64,000 nt of DNA from Gemmatimonadota bacterium (GTDB lineage: Bacteria > Gemmatimonadota > Gemmatimonadetes > Longimicrobiales > Gaopeijiaceae). Of the stretch, positions 9,494 to 18,893 are shown piece by piece (the first letter of the stretch is position 1; each line of letters opens with the position of its first letter). The position numbers and the translations under genes were made by a program. The stretch lies in assembly GCA_022571515.1 (NCBI GenBank), contig JACZXQ010000003.1, positions 170,112 to 234,111 of the forward strand. The letters run 5' to 3'. Below the pieces are notes generated by a model. The model was not told where the DNA came from. It did not search any database and worked only from the letters and a program-made list of their open reading frames with translations.

Positions 9494-10786
9494 TCACGCC
9501 GCCCCCACCCTCTCACCGCGCCGAATCAACGCAAGGTACTCGTCCCGGAATTTCTCGATGGACGACTGCACCGGCGCGGCCACCGAGTCGGAGAGCACGC
9601 AGATCGTTGTGCCTGTCATCTGGCGCGTGATCTCCATGAGGGTATCGAGGTCCTCTTCGGTCCCACGGCCGTCCTCGATCCTGCGCAGAATCTTTACGAC
9701 CCAGTCCGAACCCTCTCGGCAAGGCGTGCACTGCCCGCATGACTCGTGAGCGTAGAACTCGGCCATCCTGCGAACCTGATGCACGATGTCGGTCTTCTCG
9801 TCCATCACGATCACCGACGCGCATCCCAGCATCGAGCCCGCTTCAATCACACCCTCGTAGTCGAGCATGCAGTCCCTGCATTCGGCCTCCGAGAGAAACG
9901 GTACCGAACTCCCACCGGGAATCACCGCCTTGAGCGCGTTGTCATCCCGAATTCCACCGCACACGTCGTGGATCAACTCGGAGAGGGGAAACCCCAACGG
10001 GAGTTCGTAGTTCCCCGGCCGCCTCACGTGACCACTCACACAAAAGATCTTCGTGCCCGGGCTTTTCTCGGTGCCCCACTGCCGGTACCACTCGCCACCG
10101 TTCGCCAGGATGTGCGGCACGGCGCAGAGCGTCTCGACGTTGTTCACCGTGGTCGGCATGCCGAACACGCCTGCGGCTGCGGGGAACGGCGGCTTGATGC
10201 GGGGCTCTCCCCGCCGACCCTCCAACGAATTCATGAGCCCGGTTTCTTCGCCGCAAATGTAGGCTCCGGCGCCCACGTGTACGGTAAGGTCGATCGTGTG
10301 TCCCGAGCCCATAACATCCGCGCCGATGATGCCCGCCTCGTAGGCCTCTTCAACGGCGCGGGCGAACACCTGGGTCGCCTCGAAGAACTCTCCGCGGCAG
10401 TAGACATAGACGTGCTCGGCCTGTATGGCGTGCGCGGCGATGAGGCAGCCCTCGATGAGCTGGTGCGGCGTCCAGCGGATCAACTCACGGTCCTTGAACG
10501 TTCCGGGCTCCGCTTCGTCCGCATTGCAGCACAGGTAGTGGGGCTTCTCGCGCTCCTTGGGCATGAAGCTCCACTTGATGCCCGCCGGGAAGCCAGCTCC
10601 ACCGCGTCCGCGGAGCCCCGACGTCTTGACCTCTTCGATGACGTCCGCCGGACTCATGGCGAGAGCCTTTTCGAGTGCGGCGTACCCACCGCGGGCCTTC
10701 CACCCGGCGAGCGTTCTGGCCTCCGGATCTCCGAAATGTTTGGTGAGCATCGGGACTTCCGAATCGTGACTGTAGGGATAGCCCAT
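9494..10786 (-). CDS. nuoF: NADH-quinone oxidoreductase subunit F (NADH/FMN-binding)
   Basis: Binds NADH and FMN and starts electron transfer in complex I. The 430 residues show the FMN/NADH glycine-rich region (GLRGRGGAGFPAGIKW, about residues 55-70), the GEETGLMNSLEGRRGEPR block, and the N3 [4Fe-4S] ligands SCGQCTPC followed by a distal Cys in TTICVLSDS. The start at 10786 lies 2 bp after the nuoE stop; an internal ATG at codon 13 (MLTKHFGDP) is a reasonable alternative start. The gap to nuoG is 51 bp. Confidence 0.97.
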   Translation of the reverse strand: MGYPYSHDSEVPMLTKHFGDPEARTLAGWKARGGYAALEKALAMSPADVIEEVKTSGLRGRGGAGFPAGIKWSFMPKEREKPHYLCCNADEAEPGTFKDRELIRWTPHQLIEGCLIAAHAIQAEHVYVYCRGEFFEATQVFARAVEEAYEAGIIGADVMGSGHTIDLTVHVGAGAYICGEETGLMNSLEGRRGEPRIKPPFPAAAGVFGMPTTVNNVETLCAVPHILANGGEWYRQWGTEKSPGTKIFCVSGHVRRPGNYELPLGFPLSELIHDVCGGIRDDNALKAVIPGGSSVPFLSEAECRDCMLDYEGVIEAGSMLGCASVIVMDEKTDIVHQVRRMAEFYAHESCGQCTPCREGSDWVVKILRRIEDGRGTEEDLDTLMEITRQMTGTTICVLSDSVAAPVQSSIEKFRDEYLALIRRGERVGAA

Positions 10787-10788
10787 GC

Positions 10789-11469
10789 TCAGCCCCCCTC
10801 CCCTTCACCGTCGGCAGCGACCGTCGACTTGAGATGCTCCAGAAGCTCCGGCACGCCCTTGGCCGTGAGGCTCTCATAGTACATGGAGTTGATCTGCACG
10901 CAGGTTGGGAAGCCACACGCGGCGAGGCATTCCGCCTCGATGACGGTGAAGTTGCCGTCTTGGGACGTCTCGCCGAGCTCCGTGTCGGCGTAAGCGAGGA
11001 ACGCATCCAGCACATCTTCGGCGCCACACAGATTACAACTGATGTTGGTGCAGACCTGCACCAGGAAGCGCCCAACCGGCTGCTTGTTGTACATCGTGTA
11101 GAATGTCGCCACACCGCGCACGTACGCGGGCGGTAGTTCCAGCAGCGAGGCTACCTCGTCCATAGTCTGGGGTGAAACATGCCCTCGCACTTCCTGCGCG
11201 AGATTCAGGGTTGGGAGCAGTGCGGCGCGCAGGTTCGGGTAACGCGTCTTGATCTTATCGAAGCGCTCCAGGTACGGCCCCTCGAACAGCGGCGCATCGG
11301 GGTGCCGCTCCACGAGCATGTACGGATAGCTACTCGCGCCGGCAGGATGGCCGCCCTCTTTGGGACGCGTGCCTACGTAATCGTGACCTCGCACCTGAGC
11401 TTCGGTGAGCTCATACTCGCCGGTATTCCCGGCCCATCCCGGGTTCTTGAACGGCGTGCCGTCGCTCAT
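10789..11469 (-). CDS. nuoE: NADH-quinone oxidoreductase subunit E, [2Fe-2S]
   Basis: Thioredoxin-fold subunit with the N1a [2Fe-2S] cluster next to NuoF. Ligands are visible in VCTNISCNLCG and ECLAACGFPTC. I place the start at the ATG at 11469 because it overlaps the nuoD stop as ATGA, giving 226 residues; a longer reading to 11595 would run through nuoD in the wrong frame and its extension is not protein-like. The first 50 residues before the family domain are extra and rich in polar residues. Confidence 0.95.
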   Translation of the reverse strand: MSDGTPFKNPGWAGNTGEYELTEAQVRGHDYVGTRPKEGGHPAGASSYPYMLVERHPDAPLFEGPYLERFDKIKTRYPNLRAALLPTLNLAQEVRGHVSPQTMDEVASLLELPPAYVRGVATFYTMYNKQPVGRFLVQVCTNISCNLCGAEDVLDAFLAYADTELGETSQDGNFTVIEAECLAACGFPTCVQINSMYYESLTAKGVPELLEHLKSTVAADGEGEGG

Positions 11470-12743
11470 CGGTCGATCTCTCCGAGAACGATGTCCAGGC
11501 TCGCGTTGATCATGATGAGGTCGGACAGCATGTGGCCCTCCGCCAGCTTGGCGATGACGGACAGGTTCACGAAGGAGGGAGGCCGGATCCGCCACCGCAC
11601 CGGCTTCGGCCCGCCGTCACCGACCACGTACATGCCCAATTCGCCCTTCGAGCCCTCCACCGCGAAGTAGCAGTCCTCAGCCGGAGCCGGGATCCCGTCG
11701 GTGATGAGCTTGAAGTGGTGGATCATGGACTCCATGTCGTTCATGCAGTCTGTCTTGCTGGGAAGTGTGATCCGTGGATCTTCGACATCGATGGGACCGT
11801 CCGGGAGGCGGTCGAGCGCCTGGTGCAGGATGCGTACGCTCTGGCTCATCTCCTCCATGCGGACCAGATAGCGATCATAGCAGTCGCCATGCTGCCCCAC
11901 AGGCACCTCGAAATCGTAGGTCTCGTAGTCGTAGTAGGGGGCGTCCTTGCGCAGGTCGTACTCGACACCTGTAGCTCTCAGGTTGGGTCCCGTAAACCCG
12001 CAATTCACAGCGTCCTCGGCCGAAATCACACCCACGTCCTGGGTTCTCCCCAGGTGGATCGCGTTGGTGGTCAGCAACTGATGGATCTCTTCCAAGGTAT
12101 TCGGAAACGTGTTGCAGAACTCACGCACCGCCTCGGCCCAACCCTCGGGCAGGTCGGCCATCATGCCGCCGATACGCGTGGCCGATGTCGTGATGCGAGC
12201 GCCTGTCAGGGACTCGTGCAGTGTGTAGATCCGCTCGCGTTCCTGGAACGCGTAGAGGAACGGCGTGAACGCCCCGACGTCGATCGCGGTCGTGCCCAGC
12301 CAGAGCAGGTGGGAAAAGATCCTGTCCAGCTCCATGAGGATCACCCGCACGACTTTGCAGCGCTCGGTGACCTCGATGCCCATCAGTTTCTCTACCGCCA
12401 TCACGTAGGCGCAGTTGTAGATGAGCGGCGCCAGGTAGTCTATGCGGTCGGTGAGCGTAACGATCTGATTCCAGGTCCTGTACTCGCCGAGTTTCTCGAA
12501 TCCCGTGTGCAGGTACCCGATGTGCGGCGTCACCTTCACCACCGTCTCGCCCTCGAGCTCGCAAAGCAGCCGGAGCACCCCGTGCGTGGCTGGGTGCTGT
12601 GGACCGATGTTGATAAGCATGTGCTCGGAGCCGAAATCGGGCTCGGGTAGATCGACGGCGGCATCCCAACCCTGAGTCGGGCGAAAGTCCATGCCCGCCT
12701 CGGGGTTTCGGCTTACCGTGTATTCGACCGTCTTACGCGCCAT
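11466..12743 (-). CDS. nuoD: NADH-quinone oxidoreductase subunit D
   Basis: The 49-kDa-type subunit that lines the quinone cavity, related to the large subunit of NiFe hydrogenases but without the metal. The 425 residues show INIGPQHPATHGVLR (quinone-site His near residue 55), HIGYLHTGFEKL, and the C-terminal DPVLGEIDR-like ending (SLDIVLGEIDR). It is a separate gene from nuoC here, not a fused nuoCD. The stop overlaps the nuoE start by 4 bp. Confidence 0.97.
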   Translation of the reverse strand: MARKTVEYTVSRNPEAGMDFRPTQGWDAAVDLPEPDFGSEHMLINIGPQHPATHGVLRLLCELEGETVVKVTPHIGYLHTGFEKLGEYRTWNQIVTLTDRIDYLAPLIYNCAYVMAVEKLMGIEVTERCKVVRVILMELDRIFSHLLWLGTTAIDVGAFTPFLYAFQERERIYTLHESLTGARITTSATRIGGMMADLPEGWAEAVREFCNTFPNTLEEIHQLLTTNAIHLGRTQDVGVISAEDAVNCGFTGPNLRATGVEYDLRKDAPYYDYETYDFEVPVGQHGDCYDRYLVRMEEMSQSVRILHQALDRLPDGPIDVEDPRITLPSKTDCMNDMESMIHHFKLITDGIPAPAEDCYFAVEGSKGELGMYVVGDGGPKPVRWRIRPPSFVNLSVIAKLAEGHMLSDLIMINASLDIVLGEIDR

Positions 12744-12764
12744 CGCTCGTCGTCCCGCCGGCCG

Positions 12765-13376
12765 TCAGGCCGACTCACTCCCGCTCGGGGGTTCGACCTG
12801 ATCGGGCACGGCCGGTGGGCCGCCCACGTCGAAATCCTGTGGCATGTAGTCATGTTTCGGATCCTGGGTGAGGGCACGCCGCGTTTGCTCGGCCCTCGAA
12901 AACCGTCCCCGAAGCGGAAAATCTTTGCGGAGCGGATGCCCTTCCTCGTAGTCGTCCGGCATCAGGATGCGCCGCAAGTCCGGGTGGCCCGTGAAGGTGA
13001 CGCCGAAGAGGTCGAACACCTCCCGCTCGAGCCAGTCGGCCGTCTGCCAAAGCGAGACTACGGACGCGACCTCGAGGGCATCCAGCGGAAGTTCGCACTT
13101 CACGCGCAGCGCACGCTTATGCGGGATCGACCAGAGCTGATACACGACCTCGATGGGACGGCCGCCCCCGTAATCCACGGCAGTCACATCCACCAGAAGA
13201 TCATAGCGATGGTCGGAGTCGTCTTTCAGCCAGCCCAACACCTCCGTGTTCCGGGCTGGATTCACGTAGACGACATCCTGCCCCGCCGACGTGATCTCGG
13301 TCCGTTGCACGGCGTCGCCGAAGCGAGCGATCAGGGCTTCCACCGAGGGGTGGCTCGAGGTCGCGCCGTCAGACAC
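12765..13376 (-). CDS. nuoC: NADH-quinone oxidoreductase subunit C
   Basis: The 30-kDa-type subunit of the peripheral arm of complex I. The 203 residues carry the family signature WLEREVFDLFGVTFTGHPDLRR (about residues 112-133) and the DDYEEGHPLRKDFPLRG end. The start is a GTG at 13376, 5 bp after the nuoB stop. The C-terminal 40 residues (HDYMPQDFDVGG onward) are a short, unstructured-looking tail. Confidence 0.96.
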   Translation of the reverse strand: MSDGATSSHPSVEALIARFGDAVQRTEITSAGQDVVYVNPARNTEVLGWLKDDSDHRYDLLVDVTAVDYGGGRPIEVVYQLWSIPHKRALRVKCELPLDALEVASVVSLWQTADWLEREVFDLFGVTFTGHPDLRRILMPDDYEEGHPLRKDFPLRGRFSRAEQTRRALTQDPKHDYMPQDFDVGGPPAVPDQVEPPSGSESA

Positions 13377-13381
13377 GTGAA

Positions 13382-14053
13382 TCAGCCACGCTCCGGACGG
13401 GTCATCGTAGGAAGCTCAGAGGGTAGAATTCCGCCCGCCTCCTCCTGCTGCGTCGAGTTACCGAACGGACCCGAGAGGGCGGCCACCTCCTCGGCACTGG
13501 CCCGGGGGGCGCCAACGAGCATGGGATCCTCGGCCCGGAGCTCACCATGTCGCGAGAGGCTCTCGCCCCGAATCTTCTCCTGGATCATCATCAGCCCGTA
13601 GATGAGGCCCTCGGGCCGGGGCGGACACCCCGGGATATAGACATCCACAGGCACGATGGTGTCGATCCCCTGCACCATGCAGTACGTGTCGAACACACCA
13701 CCCGAACTGGCGCACGCGCCCATCGAGATGCACCACTTCGGTTGCGGCATCTGGTCCCAGATGCGCCTCAGGACCGGCGCGAGCTTGTAGGGGACACGTC
13801 CCGCGCAGATGAGCACGTCGGCCTGACGGGGACTGAACGACATGCGCTCCATGCCGAACCGTGCCAGATCGAAGTTGGAGGCGGCCGCCGCCATCATCTC
13901 GATCGCACAACACGCCGTACCGAACGGCATCGGCCACAACGAGTTGCGCCGGGCCCAGTTGACGACGAAATCGATCTTGGTGGTCAGGAACGTCGGCGAG
14001 GCGAATCCAATCAGCCCACCCTGATCACTGGATTGGGATCCCTCTAATCCCAT
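13382..14053 (-). CDS. nuoB: NADH-quinone oxidoreductase subunit B, [4Fe-4S] N2
   Basis: Carries cluster N2, the last iron-sulfur centre before quinone. The family residues are clear: tandem cysteines in [10 protein letters not shown], the third in [14 protein letters not shown], the fourth in [11 protein letters not shown] chose the ATG at 14053 rather than the in-frame ATG at 14074, because AAAGGAGG lies 6-7 bases upstream of the former; this gives 223 residues and a 10-bp overlap with nuoA. The C-terminal 55 residues are an extension beyond the core. Confidence 0.96.
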   Translation of the reverse strand: MGLEGSQSSDQGGLIGFASPTFLTTKIDFVVNWARRNSLWPMPFGTACCAIEMMAAAASNFDLARFGMERMSFSPRQADVLICAGRVPYKLAPVLRRIWDQMPQPKWCISMGACASSGGVFDTYCMVQGIDTIVPVDVYIPGCPPRPEGLIYGLMMIQEKIRGESLSRHGELRAEDPMLVGAPRASAEEVAALSGPFGNSTQQEEAGGILPSELPTMTRPERG

Positions 14054-14400
14054 TCCAGGCCTCCTTTCTTCCATTCGTAGAGCAGCCCTACAGCCAGAAC
14101 GACCACGAACATGGACACCGCCGCAAAGGCGCTCCAGCCCAACTCTCTCATCTCGACCGCCCAGGGGATCAGAAAGACCGCCTCCAGATCGAAGACGATG
14201 AAGCTGATCGCCACCATGTAGAACTTGACCGAGAAGCGGGCCCTGGTATCACCGAGAGGAATCATGCCGGATTCATAGGGCATGTCCTTCTGCGGAGTAG
14301 GCCGGCGGGGGTTGAGGATATGGGACACCACCACCATGCCGATGGCGTTCGCCACCGACACGCCGAGGAGGATCAGGAGGGGTGCGTACGATCCCGACAT
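14044..14400 (-). CDS. nuoA: NADH-quinone oxidoreductase subunit A
   Basis: First gene of the nuo operon; small membrane subunit with three helices. The 118 residues contain [34 protein letters not shown] split over the loop between helices 1 and 2, the hallmark of the family, with the conserved Glu and Asp residues. A Rex-like operator sits 17-34 bp upstream of its ATG. Confidence 0.97.
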   Translation of the reverse strand: MSGSYAPLLILLGVSVANAIGMVVVSHILNPRRPTPQKDMPYESGMIPLGDTRARFSVKFYMVAISFIVFDLEAVFLIPWAVEMRELGWSAFAAVSMFVVVLAVGLLYEWKKGGLEWD

Positions 14401-14416
14401 GGCTGCTTGGGAGAGT

Positions 14417-14434
14417 TTGTGAAAATGTTCACTA
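14417..14434. promoter_or_regulatory. Rex-type operator upstream of nuoA
   Basis: The 18-mer TTGTGAAAATGTTCACTA is an inverted repeat (GTGAA/TTCAC) that matches the known Rex consensus TTGTGAA-N4-TTCACAA at all but one position. It lies 17 bp before the nuoA start codon, where a repressor would block transcription or initiation. Rex proteins sense the NADH/NAD ratio, and control of nuo operons by Rex is established in actinomycetes. No rex gene is in this window. Confidence 0.6.
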
Positions 14435-14518
14435 GGGACGCCGGGAATCTACCCGGAGCTTCGGATGAGTGTCAATGTACGCCCCCATGTCGTCGATCGG
14501 ACCACAGTCGCACCCGGT

Positions 14519-14548
14519 TTGCAGTCACGCGGGCGGGGCCGATATCTT
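14519..14548 (+). promoter_or_regulatory. possible sigma-70-type promoter for dcd
   Basis: TTGCAG, an 18-bp spacer and TATCTT lie about 100 bp upstream of the dcd start, on the same strand. Each hexamer matches the consensus at four of six positions, so this is only a candidate. Confidence 0.3.
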
Positions 14549-14651
14549 GTGCGCCACTACCCGTCCCCGTGGGGCTCGTTCCGATCCTGCGGTGACAGGC
14601 CGGACCCTGACGTACTGATGCGTTCCGTTCACCCGGGGGTCGTAGAAGAGA

Positions 14652-15206
14652 ATGCCGATCAAGAGTGATCGTTGGATCCAGCGCATGGCCGAGGAACATA
14701 GGATGATCGAGCCGTTCGAGGCCGATCAGGTCCGTGACGGATGTATCTCGTACGGGCTGTCCTCGTACGGTTATGACATCCGTGTTGCGTCCGAGTTCAA
14801 GGTCTTCACGAACGTCCACAACGTGATCGTCGATCCCAAGGACTTCGACGACCGTTCGTTCGTCGACGTGAACGAGACCGAGTGTATCATCCCACCCAAC
14901 TCGTTCGCTCTCGCACGCACGGAGGAGTACTTCCGGATTCCTCGCGATGTGCTCGTGCTGTGCGTCGGCAAGAGCACGTACGCACGTTGCGGGATCATCG
15001 TGAACGTGACGCCGCTCGAACCCACCTGGTGCGGGTACCTGACACTGGAGATCTCCAACACGACACCGTTGCCGGCCAAGATCTACGGTGGCGAGGGAAT
15101 CGCGCAGCTCCTGTTCTTCGGTGGTGACGAGGAGCCGCGCATCGCGTACGCGGACCGCCAGGGCAAGTACCAGGACCAGGTGGGCGTGACGCTTCCGCGA
15201 CTCTGA
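14652..15206 (+). CDS. dcd: dCTP deaminase
   Basis: Converts dCTP to dUTP, the main source of dTTP precursors in many bacteria. The 184 residues match the trimeric dUTPase-like fold: [16 protein letters not shown] (Lys107, Ser108, Arg112) and the catalytic glutamate at about residue 133 in [11 protein letters not shown], followed by [10 protein letters not shown]. It is the only plus-strand gene in the first 24 kb and is divergent from nuoA. Length is slightly below the enteric enzyme (193). It ends 10 bp from the convergent FKBP gene. Confidence 0.95.
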   Translation: MPIKSDRWIQRMAEEHRMIEPFEADQVRDGCISYGLSSYGYDIRVASEFKVFTNVHNVIVDPKDFDDRSFVDVNETECIIPPNSFALARTEEYFRIPRDVLVLCVGKSTYARCGIIVNVTPLEPTWCGYLTLEISNTTPLPAKIYGGEGIAQLLFFGGDEEPRIAYADRQGKYQDQVGVTLPRL

Positions 15207-15216
15207 GGCGCCCCCC

Positions 15217-15696
15217 CTACTCTACCAGGAGCAGCGCGACCTCGAATACGACCGTGGCGTTGGGCGGGATCGGCCCGTTTCCGGCTGCTCCATACGCGAG
15301 TTCCGGTGGCAGGACCAACTTTCTGATTCCCCCGATTTTCATGCCTACAACCCCCTCGAAAAATCCGGGGACGACGTTCGCTTCAGGCCCTAGAGGGAAC
15401 GCGATCGTTCCCGTATCGAACAACGCGCCGTTCTTCAGCCAGCCTGAGAAGAGCACCGTAGCCGTTAGGCCCTCGCCCTCGAGAGCCTCAATGCCGGTTC
15501 CGACCACGGTATCGATCCAGTAGAGGCCCGAGGACGATAGGTTCATCTGGGCGAGATCGATACCCAGGAAGGCCGCGAACTCGTCGTCATCGAGGGGTAC
15601 GATGTTGGTAGAGATACTGCTACAGCTAGCCACCGCCATCACCAGGCCGACAGTCAATACCGCGCGCGCCGCGCGCTTCCGGATTGCACTCGTCAT
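15217..15696 (-). CDS. FKBP-type peptidyl-prolyl isomerase, lipoprotein
   Basis: Probably helps fold proteins outside the cytoplasm by isomerising proline bonds. From the ATG at 15696 the protein has 159 residues: a positively charged start, a hydrophobic stretch and a lipobox ending AVASC, so it should be lipid-anchored. The C-terminal half is an FKBP domain with VLFSGWLKNGALFDTG, VVPGFFEGVVGMKIGGIRKLVLPPELAYG and the typical ending PPNATVVFEVALL. An upstream in-frame ATG at 15735 would place charged residues before the signal and is less likely. Its neighbours give no functional clue. Confidence 0.9.
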   Translation of the reverse strand: MTSAIRKRAARAVLTVGLVMAVASCSSISTNIVPLDDDEFAAFLGIDLAQMNLSSSGLYWIDTVVGTGIEALEGEGLTATVLFSGWLKNGALFDTGTIAFPLGPEANVVPGFFEGVVGMKIGGIRKLVLPPELAYGAAGNGPIPPNATVVFEVALLLVE

Positions 15697-15776
15697 CCTC
15701 AGCTCTCCATAGTCCGTCAAACCCAGTTCATTCACGTTGTCACGTACGCACCTAGACTCCCGACCTTACGGACGCG

Positions 15777-17543
15777 TCACGTCCTGGGTCGCTCGAAGAC
15801 TATCTTTCCGTCCACGACGGTCATGATAACCTTCACGTCCTTCAACTCCTCGGGCCGCCCCTCCAGCGGGTTCCGGTCCAGCACCGCCAAGTCGGCGAGG
15901 AAGCCGGGAAGCAGCTTGCCCTTCACGTGCTCCTCACCGGCAACCCACGCATTGTTCACGGTGTAGGCCCTGAGCGCAGTCTCCGCCGAGATGCGCTCCT
16001 CGGGGTACCAACCACCCACCGGAGTGCCCTGTAGTGTCTGGCGGGTCGTTGCGGCGTACATCCCTTCGAGAGGATTGGATGTGTACCAAGCCGCATTCGT
16101 GCCAGGCCAATCACTGCCGAATGAGAGAAGAACGCCAGCGTCCTCGAGCGTCTTGAAAGCGTAAGCCCAACGCGACCGCTCGCCGATTCGTTCCTCCATC
16201 CAGCGCATATCGTCGATTGTATGATACGGCTGCATCTCAGCGATGATCCCCATCTCGGCCTGCCGTCGAGCGGCATCGGGCCCGCTCAGCACCTGGTTGT
16301 GGATGATCGCGAAGCGGCGGCCCTCACGGGGACCGTTTACCTCGATGACCTTCGCGAAGATGTCCAAGATGGAATCGATGGCAAAGTCACCGATCGCGTG
16401 CACCCGCGGGTTGAAGCCGGCCGAGTCGGCCCCGAACACGAGGCGCTCCATATTGCCCGGAGGGTTCATGCCCGATCCCTGGTCGCTCACGTGGCCCGTA
16501 TTGGTACGATTGCGCCAGTTCCCGGGAACGCCGGTCGTGAGATAGGGCTCGTAGAAACGAGCGGTCGATGCGCCCATGATCCCGTCCACGAAGCCTTTGA
16601 GTCCCTGGTAGCGGATCCAGCGGTCCCCCGACCCTTCGACGATCCCGGAATGCCGCATCTCGTCCCAGGTGTCCAGCACCATTCTCATGTTGACGCGGCT
16701 GGTCAGTTCACCGCGGCGCCGAAGTTCGTGGTAGACCTCGACCTGCTCCGGAGGGGTGATGTCGAAGAAGGTGGTGACGCCGTGTTCCCGGAGCCGGGCC
16801 AAAGCGAGGCGCGCCTCCGCCAGCTTCTGGTCCATCGTCTTGGGCGGAATCACTCCGCGGATGCGCGAGGCGGCCTGAGAGGTCACTCGCCCGGTCGGGA
16901 ACCCATCCTCACACTCGACACCATCCCACGAACAATCCGCCCCGGCCGCAGCCAGGGCGGCCGCGTTGGCGAGGAACTGCGTGCGATCCCAGTTCCATAG
17001 GATGGCCGGGTTGTCGGGCGAGACCGCGTCGATCAGGGAACGATCCGGCCTGAACAGGTCGGCCGGCTTATCCAGGTCGTCGCCCCGACCTGTCGAACTC
17101 GTGGCCCACTGCTCGTAGGCACCCCAGCTGCCACCCACCATCCAACCGCCCTGCGGGAGCCGGGTCACCGTCTCCCGTACCGCCTGGACGAGCCCCTCGG
17201 CATCCGACACCTCGAGAAGGTTGATTCCGAGGAGCAGTTCGCCGGCCCGGTTGAAATGTGTGTGGTTGTCGATGAAGCCGGGCGACACGAAGCGTCCATC
17301 CAAGAGCACCACGCGGGTGCCGTCCCCGGTGAAGCGCGACATCTCAGCGTCACTGCCCACGGCAACGATGAGATTGCCCCGCACCGCCACGGCCTCTACC
17401 CAGGGGCGCACATCGTCGCCGGTCCAGATGCGGCCGCCGAGAAACACGAGATCGGCGTCCTGTGCACCGACGGCCGGAGCCGCCATCAGTCCGAGGGCGA
17501 ACGCGAGGGTGCTGAAATGCCGGGAGAGGCTCCGGGTCGTCAT
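15777..17543 (-). CDS. secreted amidohydrolase (YtcJ-like, amidohydrolase family 3)
   Basis: A metal-dependent hydrolase of unknown substrate, probably exported. It begins with a signal peptide (MTTRSLSRHFSTLAFALGLM, cleavage after AVGA), followed by a 560-residue domain with the metal-binding HTH motif (GFIDNHTHFN), a histidine in RVHAIGDFAID, and an aspartate in SFGSDWPGTNA, the order expected of family 3 amidohydrolases. The ATG at 17543 is preferred over the one 11 codons upstream because CAGGAG lies 8 bases before it and the signal peptide then starts cleanly. Similar proteins are often annotated from their relation to N-substituted formamide deformylase, but the substrate cannot be read from the sequence. 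Confidence 0.88.
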   Translation of the reverse strand: MTTRSLSRHFSTLAFALGLMAAPAVGAQDADLVFLGGRIWTGDDVRPWVEAVAVRGNLIVAVGSDAEMSRFTGDGTRVVLLDGRFVSPGFIDNHTHFNRAGELLLGINLLEVSDAEGLVQAVRETVTRLPQGGWMVGGSWGAYEQWATSSTGRGDDLDKPADLFRPDRSLIDAVSPDNPAILWNWDRTQFLANAAALAAAGADCSWDGVECEDGFPTGRVTSQAASRIRGVIPPKTMDQKLAEARLALARLREHGVTTFFDITPPEQVEVYHELRRRGELTSRVNMRMVLDTWDEMRHSGIVEGSGDRWIRYQGLKGFVDGIMGASTARFYEPYLTTGVPGNWRNRTNTGHVSDQGSGMNPPGNMERLVFGADSAGFNPRVHAIGDFAIDSILDIFAKVIEVNGPREGRRFAIIHNQVLSGPDAARRQAEMGIIAEMQPYHTIDDMRWMEERIGERSRWAYAFKTLEDAGVLLSFGSDWPGTNAAWYTSNPLEGMYAATTRQTLQGTPVGGWYPEERISAETALRAYTVNNAWVAGEEHVKGKLLPGFLADLAVLDRNPLEGRPEELKDVKVIMTVVDGKIVFERPRT

Positions 17544-17835
17544 CACGGAACTCCTGATCACAGGTAAAATTGCCATCAGATCATGCTAGGAAGGAAGTCG
17601 CCGGCATGAAAGGGTGGGCGCCGCTCGACGACAGCTCGTGGGGGGGCTCGGCGTGGGGTGTCGTTCCGCGGACGATATTCCTTCCCGCCTTTTCGAAAGC
17701 CGAGACGTGGCTACGCGAGCGACCGGTCATGCGAGCCCACATGGTTTGCCACCGAGCATCGCCCAGGGTGAAGGGAGCGCCCCCCGTCACCAAGGAATGC
17801 GCGAAGTGGAGGCGTTCTGTGGACCTCCCCTCGAC

Positions 17836-18768
17836 CTATCCCGAAAGCGTCGCCATCGTCGAACGCACCGCATCGGCACTTTGACCCAACGCCTCACGCT
17901 CGGCCTCGGTGAGTTCCACCTCCAGGATGTCCAGCAGACCACCCTCTCCGAGCTTACAGGGCACACCCAGGTAGATCCCTTCTTGGCCGTACTCACCCTG
18001 AAGGAACGCCGCGCACGGAAGCACGCGCCGCTTGTCCTTGACGATCGCCTCCACCATCTGGACAGCCGCCGCCGAAGGGGCGTAGTAGGCGCTGCCGGTC
18101 TTGAGGTGGGCGACGATCTCCGCCCCACCCTTGCGCGTACGGTCTATGAGCGCGTCGATCTTTTCGCGAGACAAGAGCTGGGTCAGCGGAATGCCGCTGA
18201 CGGTCGTGTAGCTCACCAGCGGAACCATCGTATCCCCATGGCCGCCGAGAACGAGGGCCTGGATGTCCTCCACGCTGACGTCTATCTCCATCGCGATGAA
18301 CGACCGATAGCGGGCGGTATCCAGGACTCCCGCCATCCCGATAACGCGCTCACGGGGGAATCCCGTGGTCTGAAGCGCCACATACGCCATGACGTCGAGC
18401 GGGTTGGACACGACGATGACGATCGAGTCCGGCGCCACGCGCTGAATCTCCTTCGACACGGACTCGACGATAAGGGCGTTCGTCTTGAGAAGATCGTCCC
18501 GGCTCATGCCGGGCTTTCGGGCGATACCCGCCGTCACCACGAAAATGTCGGAGCCCGCGGCCGCCTCGTAATCGTTCGATCCGATGATACGCGAGTCGAA
18601 GCCCTCGATGGGGGCGCTCTCCCACTGGTCCAGCGCCTTACCCTGGGGAATTCCCTCGACGATGTCGATAAGGACGACTTCCCTGGCCAACTCCTTCTCG
18701 GCCAGACGCTGTGCACAGGATTCTCCAACGTGACCCGCTCCGACCACCGTGATCTTGCGCGCGCTCAT
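17836..18768 (-). CDS. mdh: malate dehydrogenase (LDH-like type)
   Basis: Oxidises malate to oxaloacetate with NAD in the TCA cycle. The 310 residues have a Rossmann start ([10 protein letters not shown]), an acidic residue near 35 (VVLIDIVEG) that selects NAD, and the catalytic and substrate residues: Arg84 and Arg90 ([12 protein letters not shown]), Asp150 and Arg153 ([10 protein letters not shown]), and His177 (GGHGDT). The arginine after the mobile loop start marks it as malate- rather than lactate-specific. About 290 bp separate it from the amidohydrolase start downstream; I see no convincing gene there. Confidence 0.94.
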   Translation of the reverse strand: MSARKITVVGAGHVGESCAQRLAEKELAREVVLIDIVEGIPQGKALDQWESAPIEGFDSRIIGSNDYEAAAGSDIFVVTAGIARKPGMSRDDLLKTNALIVESVSKEIQRVAPDSIVIVVSNPLDVMAYVALQTTGFPRERVIGMAGVLDTARYRSFIAMEIDVSVEDIQALVLGGHGDTMVPLVSYTTVSGIPLTQLLSREKIDALIDRTRKGGAEIVAHLKTGSAYYAPSAAAVQMVEAIVKDKRRVLPCAAFLQGEYGQEGIYLGVPCKLGEGGLLDILEVELTEAEREALGQSADAVRSTMATLSG

Positions 18769-18893
18769 GAGTTTATGTCTCCCGGACTGTCATTTGGTTT
18801 GGCTTGACCGCCATAACTGCACGGAGCATAAAAGGATCGGGTCGAACGGTCCTCAGGGGAACCCCCCCGGGGGGTAAAAAAAATCGCGGAGCC

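Noticed and set aside
17577..17835. 70-codon minus-strand ORF between malate dehydrogenase and the amidohydrolase
   Set aside because: Third-position GC is only moderate, no family is recognised and there is no ribosome-binding site; I leave it as intergenic.
18841..18880. GC-only palindrome CCCCCCCGGGGGG beside an A8 run after moaA as a terminator
   Set aside because: The palindrome has no loop and lies on the wrong side of the T-run for the minus-strand transcript; a real hairpin is not evident.
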